Shown: in pieces, positions 27,584 through 40,976 of the stretch
How positions within the stretch are numbered: the stretch's first letter is position 1
Layout: each line of letters starts with the position of its first letter
Source: Alphaproteobacteria bacterium
GTDB taxonomy: Bacteria; Pseudomonadota; Alphaproteobacteria; Micropepsales; Micropepsaceae
Assembly: GCA_028865545.1 (NCBI GenBank)
Contig: JAGWJY010000005.1
Span: 43,787-107,786 of the forward strand
DNA: 64,000 nucleotides
Direction: 5' to 3'
Notes under the pieces: model-generated
The model's database searches: none
Told to the model about the DNA's origin: nothing
What the model saw: only the letters and a program-made list of their open reading frames with translations
Made by a program: the position numbers and the translations under genes

Positions 27584-28768
27584 TCATACATGCAGCTTCA
27601 GGTGCAGGAATACCGCGTCCATGCCGATGCGTGGCGCGCCGTTGTAGAAGGCGCCGGCGTTGCGGCTGTAGTGCAGCTGCTGCCAGCCGACGGTCGCCTG
27701 CAGATTGGCGTTGACGACATAACCGACGGACGCATTGACACCGCGCACGCCGATGATGGACGCGCTCACCGGGCTGTCGGCGGTGCCGCTGCCGTATTCG
27801 CCGCCGACGATCCACGGCCCATAAGTCAGCGTGGTGCTCAGATGCGCGCTCTCGGTACCGCCATTCGCCTGTGCGTCGTTGATGTCGAAGGCAAAGGTGT
27901 TGCTGTGGCGATAGGCGCCGCCCACGGCCAGCTTCATGTCGTCATTGATGTTGTAATCGATCTCGCTGCCGACACCCCAGTCGGTCAACCCTGCATGGCC
28001 CGGCGTCTTGGCCTCGGCATGCGCCACGGCCAGGCCGCCGTAGAAGCCCACTGAAAACGGCCCGAAATAATCGCTGTAGCTGACGGCTCCCTCCCAGATG
28101 CTTTTCTGGCGGTTCGAAACCTGGGGACCACGCGACAGGAACGGGATCACATCCTTGCCTTCGGACGGTGTATAGGAGGCGGCAAGCTCGAGACCAAAGA
28201 GCCTCGGCGTGTAGTAGGACACCTTCGCGTAGTTGAGCGAGGACTCCACAGCGCTGTTCAGGGTGAAGACTTTGTTGAAGGCGCGGCCGGTGGTCGGATC
28301 GCGAAAGAAGGTGGCGTTGGGATTGTCGAGCGAGGTGGCGTCGTCGACCACCGGCCCCGTGACGGCCAATGCGTAAGCCGCGCCGTCGGTCATGCCGAGT
28401 TCGACACGACCCAACCCGGTCTGCGCCACGCCGTAGACTTTCTGCACGAAGTTATCGCCGTAGTTATCGCCGGAAAGTTTGTCGTGATAAGCCTCGAAGG
28501 CGCCCTTCAAGCTCAACGCCAGCCCGCTGTCGTAGTCGCGCTCCAGAGCGGTCGTGATCGCCAACGCCCCGGTGGCCGATGTCTTGTCGATGCCGGCCGC
28601 CGTCGGCTGATGGGCGGCGAATGCCGTACCCTGCGCCGTGCCGCCGATCGTCAAGCTCAAATTGCCGACGTCGTGGGTGTAGGGATCGATGTTCCAGTCG
28701 CCCAGCCCGGACGCCATGGCCGGAGCGGCAAGGAATCCGGCCAAGCCAGCCAGCAGATACGCTTTCAT
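27584..28768 (-). CDS. Porin-like outer-membrane beta-barrel protein
   Basis: Signal peptide MKAYLLAGLAGFLAAPAMA; alternating amphipathic strands (LNYAKVSYYTPRLFGLELAASYTPSEGKD, ASVGYVVNANLQATVGWQQLHY), aromatic C-terminus. Confidence 0.72.
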   Translation of the reverse strand: MKAYLLAGLAGFLAAPAMASGLGDWNIDPYTHDVGNLSLTIGGTAQGTAFAAHQPTAAGIDKTSATGALAITTALERDYDSGLALSLKGAFEAYHDKLSGDNYGDNFVQKVYGVAQTGLGRVELGMTDGAAYALAVTGPVVDDATSLDNPNATFFRDPTTGRAFNKVFTLNSAVESSLNYAKVSYYTPRLFGLELAASYTPSEGKDVIPFLSRGPQVSNRQKSIWEGAVSYSDYFGPFSVGFYGGLAVAHAEAKTPGHAGLTDWGVGSEIDYNINDDMKLAVGGAYRHSNTFAFDINDAQANGGTESAHLSTTLTYGPWIVGGEYGSGTADSPVSASIIGVRGVNASVGYVVNANLQATVGWQQLHYSRNAGAFYNGAPRIGMDAVFLHLKLHV

Positions 28769-29019
28769 GTCCCCACTCCAAACTCTCTGTAGCAGATTTC
28801 GTTTCCGGCAAGCCGAATGGCACGCCGCTGGACCGGCTGGTTGCGGCCTTTTAACGGACAAACCACCGACTTTAATGTTAAACCATTATAACAAAAGCCG
28901 ATCCGGGCGAAGGCCAGGCGCGTTGCGCGCGGCCTTGCGGCCCATTATAAGCCGAAGCCGCCTGAAATTCGGGGGGTTGCCGGTCTCGGCTGGCTCAAGA
29001 AGGATTGAAGAGCGACCCG

Positions 29020-29472
29020 ATGCGAATTTTAGCCCTGATTGCGTGCGGCCTGCTGTTGGCGGGTTGCGGTTCCTCCAGCAGCGATGTCATGCAGGACAGC
29101 GACACTGGCTCCACCGCCATTTCCAGCGACAGCGGTCAGCGCACATTAGGCGTCAATTCCTATTTGTGGCACGCCACCCTTGACACTCTGTCCTTCATGC
29201 CCCTCGCCTCCGCAGATCCGTTCGGCGGGGTTATCATCACCGACTGGTATTCCGCGCCGCAGAACCAGGACGAGCGGCTGAAGGTCACGGTCTATATCCT
29301 CGACCGCCATCTGCGCGCCGACGGTATCCGGGTCGCGGTGTTCCGCCAGACCAAGACGGGCGGCACCTGGCAGGACGCCCAGGTCAATCCCGACACGGCG
29401 ACCAAGCTGACCGACGCCATCCTGACGCGCGCGCGCGAGCTTCGTCTCGCCACCCAGGCCCCCAAAAGCTAG
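29020..29472 (+). CDS. DUF3576 family lipoprotein
   Basis: MRILALIACGLLLAGCGSSSS lipobox; LGVNSYLWHATLDTLSFMPLASADPFGGVIITDWYS. Confidence 0.85.
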   Translation: MRILALIACGLLLAGCGSSSSDVMQDSDTGSTAISSDSGQRTLGVNSYLWHATLDTLSFMPLASADPFGGVIITDWYSAPQNQDERLKVTVYILDRHLRADGIRVAVFRQTKTGGTWQDAQVNPDTATKLTDAILTRARELRLATQAPKS

Positions 29473-29569
29473 GCCTAGCCCTTTCTGCGCCAGTCTGCCC
29501 TCGTCGAGAGGGTGGAATTGCCTGCGCAATTGCCGCAAAACATCCCAAGCTTAAGGATTCGACGATCAC

Positions 29570-32106
<2,537 letters not shown>

Positions 32107-32110
<4 letters not shown>

Positions 32111-32640
32111 GAACTACCGGCGCAGCCCTGACGCTTGGACTGGCGCTGCTGCTGGCGGGTTGCGGTTTTCACCCCTTGTACGCCGTGCCGGGCGGCGCGC
32201 ATGGCAGCGTGCACCGCTCCCTGGGTTCGATCTATGTCGAGCCCGTTCCCGACAGACTGGGCTACGAACTGCGCAATTCGATGATCGATGTGATCGACGG
32301 GCGGGCTGAAGAGGCGGGCGCCGCCTATCGCTTGCAGCTGACGCTGGCGATCAACAGCGAAGCCATCGGCGTGCAAAGCCAAGTCGTCGGCACGATCACC
32401 CAGACGGCGATCACCCGCTACAACGACACACTGACCGTCAATTACGAACTGGTAGATGCCAAGACGGGCAAGGCGATTACCAGCGGCACCGAAACAGGTC
32501 TTTCATCGTACAACGTGCTGTCGTCGCCTTACGCCACGCTGGCCGTGCAGCAGGACGCCGACAAGCGTGCCGCCGACGACATCGCCGACCGCATCCGCAT
32601 TGACCTGGCGGTCTACTTCTCGCAACAGCCGAAGAGATGA
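32107..32640 (+). CDS. lptE: LPS assembly lipoprotein LptE
   Basis: Lipobox [12 protein letters not shown]; gene order leuS-lptE-holA. Confidence 0.88.
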
Positions 32641-33659
32641 TCGTCAAGGCATCCGAGGCCGATCGCACCGCGAAGAACCCGCCGCGCGGGCTCGTCGCCG
32701 CGCTGGTCTTCGGGCCCGACAGCGGCTTGATCCGCGAGCGGGCCGAGACGCTGCTGAAGACCGTGGTCGAGGATCTCTCCGATCCTTTCCGCGTTTCCGA
32801 TCTCGACGAACAGACCCTGTCTAACGATCCGGCGCGACTGTCCGACGAGGCGGCGGCGATCTCGATGCTCGGTGGGCGGCGCGTCGTACGTGTGCGCGGT
32901 GCGGGCAATGGCTTGGCCAAGCTGTTCGAAGCCTTCCTGGAAAGTCCCAAGGGCGACGCGCTGGTTGTGGTGGAAGCGGGCGATCTCGCCAAGGGTTCTG
33001 CGTTGCGGCGCGTCTTCGAGGAAGCGGACAAGGCCGCAGCCATTCCCTGTTATGCCGATTCCGCGCGTGATCTCTCCGAAGTGGTCCGCGACGCTCTGAA
33101 GGCCGAAGGCCTTTCCATCGCCTCGGACGCGCTGGAAGACGCCGTGTCCCGCCTTGGATCCGACCGCGGCGTCACACGGCGCGAACTGGAGAAACTGGCC
33201 CTGTATGCCCGCGGCCAGAAACAGGTCACGCTCGAGGACGTGCGCGCGGCCATGGGCGACGAAGCCGAAGCGCGCATCGAAGAAGCCTGCGACGCGGCGG
33301 GTGCCGGCGATCTCGCGCGCCTTGATCTGGCGCTGGAGCGGTTGTGGACGGCGGATGTTTCGCCCGTCGCCGTGCTGCGCCTGGCAATGTCGCATTTCCA
33401 CCGCCTGCTGCTGGTGGGCGCCGAAAGCGCGCGGGGCGAAAGTCTGGACGGTGCGATGCGCAAGCTGCGCCCGCCGGTGCATTTTTCGCGGGCCTCCTCC
33501 TTCAAGGCACAGGCGCAACGCTGGAGCGAGAGCAAGTTGTTCGACGCCCTCGATCTGCTGTTGGAAGGCGAGTCCTTGTGCAAAACGACAGGCGTGCCTG
33601 CCGAAGCGGTCTGCGGCCGGACCTTGTTCAACGTCGCCGCCATGGCGAGAATGCGCTGA
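32637..33659 (+). CDS. holA: DNA polymerase III subunit delta
   Basis: [58 protein letters not shown]; leuS-lptE-holA synteny. Confidence 0.92.
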   Translation: MIVKASEADRTAKNPPRGLVAALVFGPDSGLIRERAETLLKTVVEDLSDPFRVSDLDEQTLSNDPARLSDEAAAISMLGGRRVVRVRGAGNGLAKLFEAFLESPKGDALVVVEAGDLAKGSALRRVFEEADKAAAIPCYADSARDLSEVVRDALKAEGLSIASDALEDAVSRLGSDRGVTRRELEKLALYARGQKQVTLEDVRAAMGDEAEARIEEACDAAGAGDLARLDLALERLWTADVSPVAVLRLAMSHFHRLLLVGAESARGESLDGAMRKLRPPVHFSRASSFKAQAQRWSESKLFDALDLLLEGESLCKTTGVPAEAVCGRTLFNVAAMARMR

Positions 33660-34420
33660 TGCTGAAAGTCCGTATCATTCCTTGCCTAGACGTGAAGGAT
33701 GGCCGCGTCGTCAAGGGCATCAATTTCGTCGGCTTGCGCGATGCGGGCGATCCCGTCGAGCAGGCGATGCTCTACGACAAGGCGGGCGCCGACGAACTTT
33801 GCTTCCTGGACATCACCGCCAGCCATGAGAAGCGCGGCATCCTGCTCGACGTCGTGCGGCGCACCGCGGACGTCTGTTTCATGCCGCTGACCGTCGGCGG
33901 CGGCGTCCGTACGCTGGACGACATCCGCGCCCTGCTGCTGGCCGGCGCCGACAAGGTGTCGGTCAATACCGAAGCGGTGCGACGGCCCGAATTCATCCGT
34001 GAAGGCGCGGAGAAATTCGGCAGCCAATGCATCGTCGCCGCCGTCGACGCCAAACAGGTGGCGCCCGGCAAATTCGAAGTCTTCACCCATGGCGGGCGCA
34101 ACGCCACCGGCCTTGATGCGGTCGCTCATGCCGTCAAACTCGTCGAATACGGCGCCGGCGAGATTCTGCTCACCTCCATGGACCGCGACGGCACCAAGAT
34201 CGGATACGACCTGCCGCTGACGCGCGCCATCGCCGACGCCGTATCGGTGCCGGTGATCGCGTCGGGCGGCGTGGGCACACTTGATCACCTGGTGGAAGGG
34301 GTTCGCGACGGCCATGCCAGCGCGGTTCTGGCGGCATCAATTTTCCATTTCGGCCAAGCCACCATCGCCCAAGCCAAAGCGACCCTTGCCAAAGCCGGAC
34401 TATCCGTGCGCAATACGTGA
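33659..34420 (+). CDS. hisF: Imidazole glycerol phosphate synthase subunit HisF
   Basis: [66 protein letters not shown]. Confidence 0.97.
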   Translation: MLKVRIIPCLDVKDGRVVKGINFVGLRDAGDPVEQAMLYDKAGADELCFLDITASHEKRGILLDVVRRTADVCFMPLTVGGGVRTLDDIRALLLAGADKVSVNTEAVRRPEFIREGAEKFGSQCIVAAVDAKQVAPGKFEVFTHGGRNATGLDAVAHAVKLVEYGAGEILLTSMDRDGTKIGYDLPLTRAIADAVSVPVIASGGVGTLDHLVEGVRDGHASAVLAASIFHFGQATIAQAKATLAKAGLSVRNT

Positions 34421-35457
34421 GTCCCGCGGCGGAGCGATACAACGACATGGATCAACCTCGCACGGCCACGATTCGCTCGACGGGCCATCTGAGACTGCAG
34501 GAAGTCCACGCGCTGGCGGTGCCGGCGCGCCCGCTGCGCCTGCGCCGGAGCATGACTCTGGAAGATGCCTTCCGCGCCACCGTGCTGGAATGTCTGGCCC
34601 ATGTCGCAGCCAATGTTGCCCCAGTCGTCCGCTCGCGCGACGTGGAAGGCCTGCATCAATTGCGCGTCGGCCTGCGCCGACTGCATGTCGCCTTCTCCGC
34701 CTTCGGCGACGAATTCCGCACGCCGGCGCTCATGGATCTGAAAGCCCGCACCAAGGCCTTCACCGACGCCATCGCGCCGGCCCGCGATCTTGACGTGTTT
34801 ATCGATGAACTGTTCGTGCCGATGGCCGAACAGCTCGGCCATGACGACGCGTTCCGGATCCTGCGCGCCCGCGCCGAAGAAGCCCGTATTCGGGCCTGGG
34901 ACGAGGCCGTGGAACATATTTCAAGCCACGAATTTTCTGTGTTTCAGGACGACGTGGCGGCTGCTGCGGAAGCGCGTTCCTGGCTCGGCGGTCACGACAT
35001 CGCCATCGACCTGAAAGCCCGGTTGGCGGTGCGGGTCCCGGTGATGAAGGCGGCCGGACGGATGATGGACGAGCACCTGATGCGTGTGCGCAAGCGCGGG
35101 CGGCGCGTGAAGTCGCTGGAGCAGCGCGACATGCACAGGCTGCGCATCGCCCTTAAGAGGCTGCGCTATGCCACGGAATTTTACGGCCCGCTCTACAAGA
35201 AAAAGGTGGTGAAGCGGTATCTCGGCCATCTGAAACGGCTTCAGGACTTGCTTGGCGCGCTCAACGATGTGGCGCAGGTGCGCTCCGTGCTGGCGCGCTT
35301 GATCGCCGACGAGTCGACGACGCCGCATACCCAGGCAGATCTGTGCTTTGCGGCCGGCCTGATCAACGGTTGGCATCGCGCCGGCGCCGAGCGCATCGGC
35401 AAGAAGGCACTGCGCCGCTGGGACAAATTCAAGCGCCAGAACCCGTTCTGGGCGTAA
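34417..35457 (+). CDS. CHAD domain protein
   Basis: [44 protein letters not shown] conserved His motifs. Start could also be the ATG at 34447. Confidence 0.88.
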   Translation: MSPAAERYNDMDQPRTATIRSTGHLRLQEVHALAVPARPLRLRRSMTLEDAFRATVLECLAHVAANVAPVVRSRDVEGLHQLRVGLRRLHVAFSAFGDEFRTPALMDLKARTKAFTDAIAPARDLDVFIDELFVPMAEQLGHDDAFRILRARAEEARIRAWDEAVEHISSHEFSVFQDDVAAAAEARSWLGGHDIAIDLKARLAVRVPVMKAAGRMMDEHLMRVRKRGRRVKSLEQRDMHRLRIALKRLRYATEFYGPLYKKKVVKRYLGHLKRLQDLLGALNDVAQVRSVLARLIADESTTPHTQADLCFAAGLINGWHRAGAERIGKKALRRWDKFKRQNPFWA

Positions 35458-36055
35458 GCCCTCCGCGCACCTGCAGCGGCGCGTTGAGTTCGGCGATCGC
35501 CGGCGTTCCGTCCCTATCCAGCGACAGCACCAGAGCCGCGGTCAGATCCAGTTCAGACGGCATCGGCGCCGACATATCCCAGTTTGTCGCCAGCACATAG
35601 GCGGCACGCAGCACACCCATATGCGTCACGGCGACGATATCCGTTTCCTGCCCCGCGATATCTTCGAGAAAGCTGCGAAGCCGCGCATGCAATTCGCCCG
35701 TCGATTCGCCGCCGGGCGGACGGAACGCCAAGCCGTGGCGGGCGCCTGCACGCTCGAAAGCGTCCTCGCCGTCGCGCGCCAGCATCTCGGCACGGGTCAA
35801 TCCTTCCCAGCTGCCCCAGTTCTGCTCGGCGAGGCGCTCGTCGATCGTCGGGTTTTCGAGACCCAGCAGCGCCGCCGTCTGCCGCGCTCGCAAGCGCGGA
35901 CTGCAAAACGGACGGGCGGAATCGAACCCCGCCGGCGGCAGAAGGCCCGCCATCTTCGACCGCCCTTCATCGCTGAGCGACGTATCGATGGTCCCCTGGA
36001 CGCGCTTTTCGGCGTTCCAGGCAGTGGGTCCGTGACGAACGAGGGCAATGCGCAT
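35429..36055 (-). CDS. Histidine phosphatase family protein
   Basis: MRIALVRHGPTAWNAEKRVQGTIDTSLSDEG; ENWGSWEGLTRAEML-like AEQNWGSWEGLT; VTHMGVLRAA. Confidence 0.9.
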   Translation of the reverse strand: MRIALVRHGPTAWNAEKRVQGTIDTSLSDEGRSKMAGLLPPAGFDSARPFCSPRLRARQTAALLGLENPTIDERLAEQNWGSWEGLTRAEMLARDGEDAFERAGARHGLAFRPPGGESTGELHARLRSFLEDIAGQETDIVAVTHMGVLRAAYVLATNWDMSAPMPSELDLTAALVLSLDRDGTPAIAELNAPLQVRGGLTPRTGSGA

Positions 36056-36093
36056 GACGAAATTCTTCACAACCATTCAGTCGGCGACGCGGG

Positions 36094-36888
36094 TCAAATC
36101 TCCAGCTCGGCAATCACCGGCACGTGATCCGACGCCTTCGCCCAGCCGCGCATCTTCCTGAGGATGGTCTGCGAACGCAGCCCGCCCTTGAGGGCCGGGC
36201 TGACCCAGATGTGGTCGAGGCGACGGCCGCGATCGGACGCTTCCCAATCGGCGGCGCGATAGCTCCACCAGGAATAGATCTTGTCCGTGTGCGGAATGAA
36301 TTCGCGCGTCACATCGGTCCAGTCGAAGGCCGCCTTGGCTTCGCCGAGCAGGTCCGTCTCGACCGGCGTATGGCTGACGACGTCGAGCAGCTGCTTGTGG
36401 CTCCACACGTCGTGTTCCAGCGGCGCGACGTTGAGATCGCCGACGAGCACCACAGGCGTGTTGCGCTTGGCTTTCTTCTTGGCAAAAAAGTTCACCATGC
36501 CGCGCAGAAAATCGAGCTTGTGGGCGAATTTGGGATTGACCGCGGGATCGGGAATGTCCGCGCCGGCCGGCACATAGAAATCGTGCAGTTCGAGACCGTT
36601 CTCGAAGGTGGCGCAGACATGGCGCGCATGACCTTCGCGGCAGAAATCCTCCACCGCCGTCTTCTTGAACGGCAAACGCGAGAGGATCGCCACGCCGTGA
36701 TAGCCCTTCTGGCCGTTGATCGCCTGGTGCACATAGCCCAGCTTCTCGAACGCCTTGCCGGGAAACAACTCGTTGGCGACCTTGGTCTCCTGCAGGCAGA
36801 GCACGTCGGGCGCCTGTTCGCGCAGCAGCCGCGCCGCCAGGTCAATCCTCAAGCGTACCGAATTGATGTTCCAGGTGACGATTTTCAT
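36094..36888 (-). CDS. xth: Exodeoxyribonuclease III family protein
   Basis: [67 protein letters not shown]. Confidence 0.95.
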   Translation of the reverse strand: MKIVTWNINSVRLRIDLAARLLREQAPDVLCLQETKVANELFPGKAFEKLGYVHQAINGQKGYHGVAILSRLPFKKTAVEDFCREGHARHVCATFENGLELHDFYVPAGADIPDPAVNPKFAHKLDFLRGMVNFFAKKKAKRNTPVVLVGDLNVAPLEHDVWSHKQLLDVVSHTPVETDLLGEAKAAFDWTDVTREFIPHTDKIYSWWSYRAADWEASDRGRRLDHIWVSPALKGGLRSQTILRKMRGWAKASDHVPVIAELEI

Positions 36889-37979
36889 GCGGCCTCGCAA
36901 AGCGGCCAACGGGCGCGCGCCGTGACGTTCAACGGATCGAACAGATCGAGCTGGGCGCGTTCGATCCCCGCCCAGGCGACCATCGCCGCGTTGTCGGTAC
37001 AAAGTTTCGGCGGCGGAACCTTCATCTCGAATCCTTCTGCGGTGGCCAGCGTGGCGAGCGCGTTGCGGATGGCGGAATTGGCGGCGACCCCTCCGGCGAT
37101 GACAAAGGCGGGCGTCGGCGTCTGCGGAAAATCGCGATGGAACAACGCCATCGCGGCGCGCGTACGGTCGCGCAGGATGTCAATCACCGCAGCCTGGAAC
37201 GATGCGGCGAGATCGGCGGGATCGACCTGCTGCTCCAGGGTCAACTGGCGGACAGCGGTCTTCAGGCCGGAAAAAGAGAAATCTGCGCCTTCGCGCCCGC
37301 GCATCGGCCTGGGCAGGTCGTAACGCCGCGCATTGCCGCTACGCGCCAGTTCTTCGATACGGGGCCCGCCCGGGTAGGGAAGCCCAAGAAGCTTCGCCGT
37401 CTTGTCGAAGGCCTCGCCGGCGGCGTCGTCGATGGTGGTGCCATAGAGCCTGAAACGGCCGACGCCTTCGGCGCCCAGAAGCTGGCAATGCCCCCCCGAG
37501 ACCAGCAGCAGCAGGAAGGGAAATTCGACGCCCTGGGCAAGCCGTGCACTCAGGCCATGGGCCTCCAGATGGTTGACGGCAATCAGCGGCTTACCGGCCG
37601 CCAGCGCCAGCGCTTTGGCGGTGACCAAGCCGACCATCACCCCGCCGATCAGCCCCGGCCCGGCGGTGGCGGCGACAGCATCCACGCCGGCAAGGCCGAC
37701 GCCGGCATCTGCCAGGGCCTGCTCAACGATCCCGTCCAGCATTTCGATGTGGGCGCGCGCGGCAATTTCGGGTACCACCCCCCCGTAAGGCCTGTGCTCG
37801 TCAAGCTGGCTGAAAATCGTGTTGGACAGGATCTCGCCCGGCCCGGCGCCCTGGCCGCGCACCACCGCTGCCGCGGTCTCGTCGCAGCTTGTTTCGATGC
37901 CCAAAACAGTCCATGCGCGCAAAGCCAAAGCCCGTGTTAAGTAGGAACAGCCTCTAACCTGAAAATGCTCATGCCGCAA
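36885..37979 (-). CDS. tsaD: tRNA N6-adenosine threonylcarbamoyltransferase TsaD
   Basis: [47 protein letters not shown]. Real start uncertain; ORF start overlaps the divergent hemC. Confidence 0.95.
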   Translation of the reverse strand: MRHEHFQVRGCSYLTRALALRAWTVLGIETSCDETAAAVVRGQGAGPGEILSNTIFSQLDEHRPYGGVVPEIAARAHIEMLDGIVEQALADAGVGLAGVDAVAATAGPGLIGGVMVGLVTAKALALAAGKPLIAVNHLEAHGLSARLAQGVEFPFLLLLVSGGHCQLLGAEGVGRFRLYGTTIDDAAGEAFDKTAKLLGLPYPGGPRIEELARSGNARRYDLPRPMRGREGADFSFSGLKTAVRQLTLEQQVDPADLAASFQAAVIDILRDRTRAAMALFHRDFPQTPTPAFVIAGGVAANSAIRNALATLATAEGFEMKVPPPKLCTDNAAMVAWAGIERAQLDLFDPLNVTARARWPLCEAA

Positions 37980-38897
37980 AGCTCCTCCCTTCGTATCGGT
38001 ACCCGCGCCTCCAAACTCGCCCGCGTCCAGGCGGACACCGTCGCGCGCCTCCTGACGGAAGGCGGCACGGCTTGCGAGACCATACTGGTCAAGACCACCG
38101 GCGACCGCATCCTAGACCGGCCGCTGGCCGATGTCGGCGGCAAGGGCCTGTTCACCAAGGAACTGGAGGAGGCGCTGCTCAGAGAGACGGTCGATCTTGC
38201 CGTCCATTCCATGAAGGACGTGCCCACCGCGCTGCCCGACGGACTGGGCATCGCCGCCATGTTGCCGCGCGAGAACCCGGCCGACGTCCTGATCGCCAAG
38301 ACGGCACGGACGCTGTCCGACCTGCCCAAAGGCGCACGCGTCGGCACCAGTTCAGTGCGGCGCAAGGCGCAGCTCCTCCGCGCCAGGCCGGATATCGAAT
38401 GCGTGCTGTTGCGCGGCAATGTCGATACGCGCCTGGCCAAACTCGCCGCCGGCGAGATGGACGCCATCCTGCTGGCGATGTCCGGTTTGAAACGGCTTGG
38501 CCTGGCCGACCGGGTCACCTGTGTTCTTGATACGGATGAATGGCTACCTTCCCTGGCGCAAGGCGCGGTGGGGATCGAAATCCGCATGGCCGATATGCGC
38601 ACGGCGTCGCCGGTTGCGTTGCTCGACCACCCACAAACATCCGTCGCCCTGGCCTGCGAGCGCGCCTTTCAGGGCGCGCTTGATGGATCCTGCCGGACGC
38701 CGATCGCCGGCCTCGCCATAATCGAAGGCTCGCGCCTCTCTTTCCGCGGCGAAGTCGTGGCGCCCGATGGAAGCGCTTTCGCGGAGACCGCCTTCAAGAT
38801 CGAGCTCGGCAGCGAGCCAATGAAAGAGGCCGCCAAGGCCGGGCGCAATGCCGGCGCAGAACTTCGTCCGCGTGCGGCGCATTGGCTCGGTCTGTAG
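37965..38897 (+). CDS. hemC: Porphobilinogen deaminase (hydroxymethylbilane synthase)
   Basis: [70 protein letters not shown]. Confidence 0.97.
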   Translation: MLMPQSSSLRIGTRASKLARVQADTVARLLTEGGTACETILVKTTGDRILDRPLADVGGKGLFTKELEEALLRETVDLAVHSMKDVPTALPDGLGIAAMLPRENPADVLIAKTARTLSDLPKGARVGTSSVRRKAQLLRARPDIECVLLRGNVDTRLAKLAAGEMDAILLAMSGLKRLGLADRVTCVLDTDEWLPSLAQGAVGIEIRMADMRTASPVALLDHPQTSVALACERAFQGALDGSCRTPIAGLAIIEGSRLSFRGEVVAPDGSAFAETAFKIELGSEPMKEAAKAGRNAGAELRPRAAHWLGL

Positions 38898-38910
38898 GAT
38901 TTCCCGGCTG

Positions 38911-39324
38911 CTATTCGTCTTTCGCGGGCGCGTCGTCGGCGAGGCTCTTGACGAGATCGAGAACCCGCTTGCGTACCTTGGGGTCCTTGATCCGCATATA
39001 AGCGAGCGACAGCTGCAGCCCTTCGCCGCTCGACACGAACTCGAGCACGGGCGGTGTTTCGTTTTCGGTGAAGCCGGGCGAGCCGGGAAGCTGATCGGAC
39101 ACGCTCTCGTAGAAATAATAGATTGGCACACCAAGAATACGGGCAATCTCGAACAAGCGGCCGGCGCCGATTCGGTTAACGCCCTTTTCGTATTTCTGCA
39201 CCTGCTGGAACGTCAGGCCGAGCAGCTCGCCCAGACGTTCTTGACTCATGCCGATCATCATACGGCGCAAGCGCAAGCGGTTTCCCACTTGGGCGTCGAT
39301 TGGGTTGGCTTGTTTCTTTGGCAA
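38911..39324 (-). CDS. XRE-family transcriptional regulator (type found next to lnt in alphaproteobacteria)
   Basis: VGNRLRLRRMMIGMSQERLGELLGLTFQQVQKYEKGVNRIGAGRLFEIARIL. Confidence 0.92.
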   Translation of the reverse strand: MPKKQANPIDAQVGNRLRLRRMMIGMSQERLGELLGLTFQQVQKYEKGVNRIGAGRLFEIARILGVPIYYFYESVSDQLPGSPGFTENETPPVLEFVSSGEGLQLSLAYMRIKDPKVRKRVLDLVKSLADDAPAKDE

Positions 39325-39407
39325 GGGCGACTACGCGATTGGTGTTTAGGACGGAGACCTTATCCGTAGTCGTGCAATAACGAAAAGATTAAAACGCTGC
39401 CACCAAC

Positions 39408-40973
39408 CTAGTTACGTAATTTTCCTCTGGAAAACATCAAAGCCAAGCCCATGCTGGCGCTTACGAATAGCCAGAACCACAAGTCGCCGAAGCGCGAATA
39501 AAGAGTGTGTGCAATCGCTGCGGGAAGACTGCCATCAACAACTCCTTGTCGATCAAGACTGAGCGTTGCCGTGATTCGCCCTAAAGGATCGATGATGGCG
39601 GAGATACCGGTGTTGGCTGCACGCGCTACGGGTATGCCCTCTTCAATTGCTCGCATTCGTGCCACCAGCAGATGCTGCAACGGCCCGGCCCAAGGCCCGA
39701 ACCACGAATCATCCGTTACGTTGACAAACCAGCCCGGTCTCTTTTCGCCTACGACGGCGCCCGGAAAAAGTATCTCGTAGCAAATCAGCGGGCCGACCGG
39801 CGGGACGCCCGGCACATCATACGTATGCGGACCGTCTCCGCGGGCGAAACTGCCGTCGATGCCGGTAAGTTTGGTTAATCCCCATTTGTCGAGAGTTTTC
39901 TCAAAAGGCAAATATTCGCCGAACGGCACCAAGTGGAACTTGTCATAGGTCGCCAATAGTTTCCCGCCGGAACCGAAAATGAAGAAGCTGTTGTAGAAGC
40001 GGTTGGGGCCCACATCGCTGCGCTGCTCGCGTATCGCGCCGGTCATCAACAACCGACGGCCCGACGTCAGCACGGCGATCTGGTCCAGTGCCGGCGGCTC
40101 GCGTTCCAGAAGGAACGGGGGTGCAGCTTCGGGCCAGACGATGATCGTCGGCGGCGATTTGGCCGGCATCTCACTGAGCGACACCAGCCTGTCCCAATTC
40201 CGCAAGATGTAACGCGGCTCGTATTTCTCTGCCTGCGGAACGTCGGGCTGGACCAGTCGCAACCGGACGCCCGGTACGTCCACCGTCGGCGTCACGGCCA
40301 ATCTTGCTTCGCCGCCAATCCAAAGAACCGTGAACAGGCCGGCCATGACCGCCGGCAAAATCCATTTGGGCCTTGCATGGAAAAGCTCTGCCAGCGAGGC
40401 GCCGAATAAAATGGTGAGCAGGGTCAGCGTGTAAGACCCAAACAGGGCGGCGCTCTGCAGAACAGCGAGCGACGCGCCCCAGCCATAGGCTGCGATGTTC
40501 CACGGAAAGCCGGTCAGGATGTGGCCGCGCAGCCATTCCGCGATCGCGTAACAAACCGTGAGGACGAAAATTCGCGACGGCCCCTCGCGCCAGAATGCGG
40601 CGGCGACACCGGCGGCCAAGGCAATGAAAAGCGCCAGTCCACCTGGAAACAGCACCGCGACGAAAGGGATCTGCCACTCATGTGCACCCGGATTGACCAT
40701 GAAGGCATAGCCGATCCAGTGCAGACCAACGAGAAACTGGCCGAACCCGAAAGCGAACCCAGCGCCGGCGGCAGACCGGATGGGGCGCGGGCGCGTTTGC
40801 GCGCCGTCAATCAGCAGCACGAGCGCGGCGAAGCCGGCAAGCAGAAACGGAAACAATCCGAAGGGTGCGAAGCCCAGCGCCGATAAGCCGCCGGCGACCG
40901 AAGCGAACACAAAACGCCGCCACCCTCTCAGGCCGCGCACGAAATTTCCCGCTCGATCGAAGGAAAATATCAT
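39408..40973 (-). CDS. lnt: Apolipoprotein N-acyltransferase
   Basis: N-terminal TM bundle; VRLRLVQPDVPQAEKY, IVWPEAAPPF, YDKFHLVPFGEYLPF, PLICYEILFPG. Confidence 0.95.
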   Translation of the reverse strand: MIFSFDRAGNFVRGLRGWRRFVFASVAGGLSALGFAPFGLFPFLLAGFAALVLLIDGAQTRPRPIRSAAGAGFAFGFGQFLVGLHWIGYAFMVNPGAHEWQIPFVAVLFPGGLALFIALAAGVAAAFWREGPSRIFVLTVCYAIAEWLRGHILTGFPWNIAAYGWGASLAVLQSAALFGSYTLTLLTILFGASLAELFHARPKWILPAVMAGLFTVLWIGGEARLAVTPTVDVPGVRLRLVQPDVPQAEKYEPRYILRNWDRLVSLSEMPAKSPPTIIVWPEAAPPFLLEREPPALDQIAVLTSGRRLLMTGAIREQRSDVGPNRFYNSFFIFGSGGKLLATYDKFHLVPFGEYLPFEKTLDKWGLTKLTGIDGSFARGDGPHTYDVPGVPPVGPLICYEILFPGAVVGEKRPGWFVNVTDDSWFGPWAGPLQHLLVARMRAIEEGIPVARAANTGISAIIDPLGRITATLSLDRQGVVDGSLPAAIAHTLYSRFGDLWFWLFVSASMGLALMFSRGKLRN

Positions 40974-40976
40974 CGC

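Noticed and set aside
38911-39324. XRE gene as part of a toxin-antitoxin or phage module
   Set aside because: Sequence and position next to lnt match the conserved chromosomal regulator; no toxin or phage gene adjacent.
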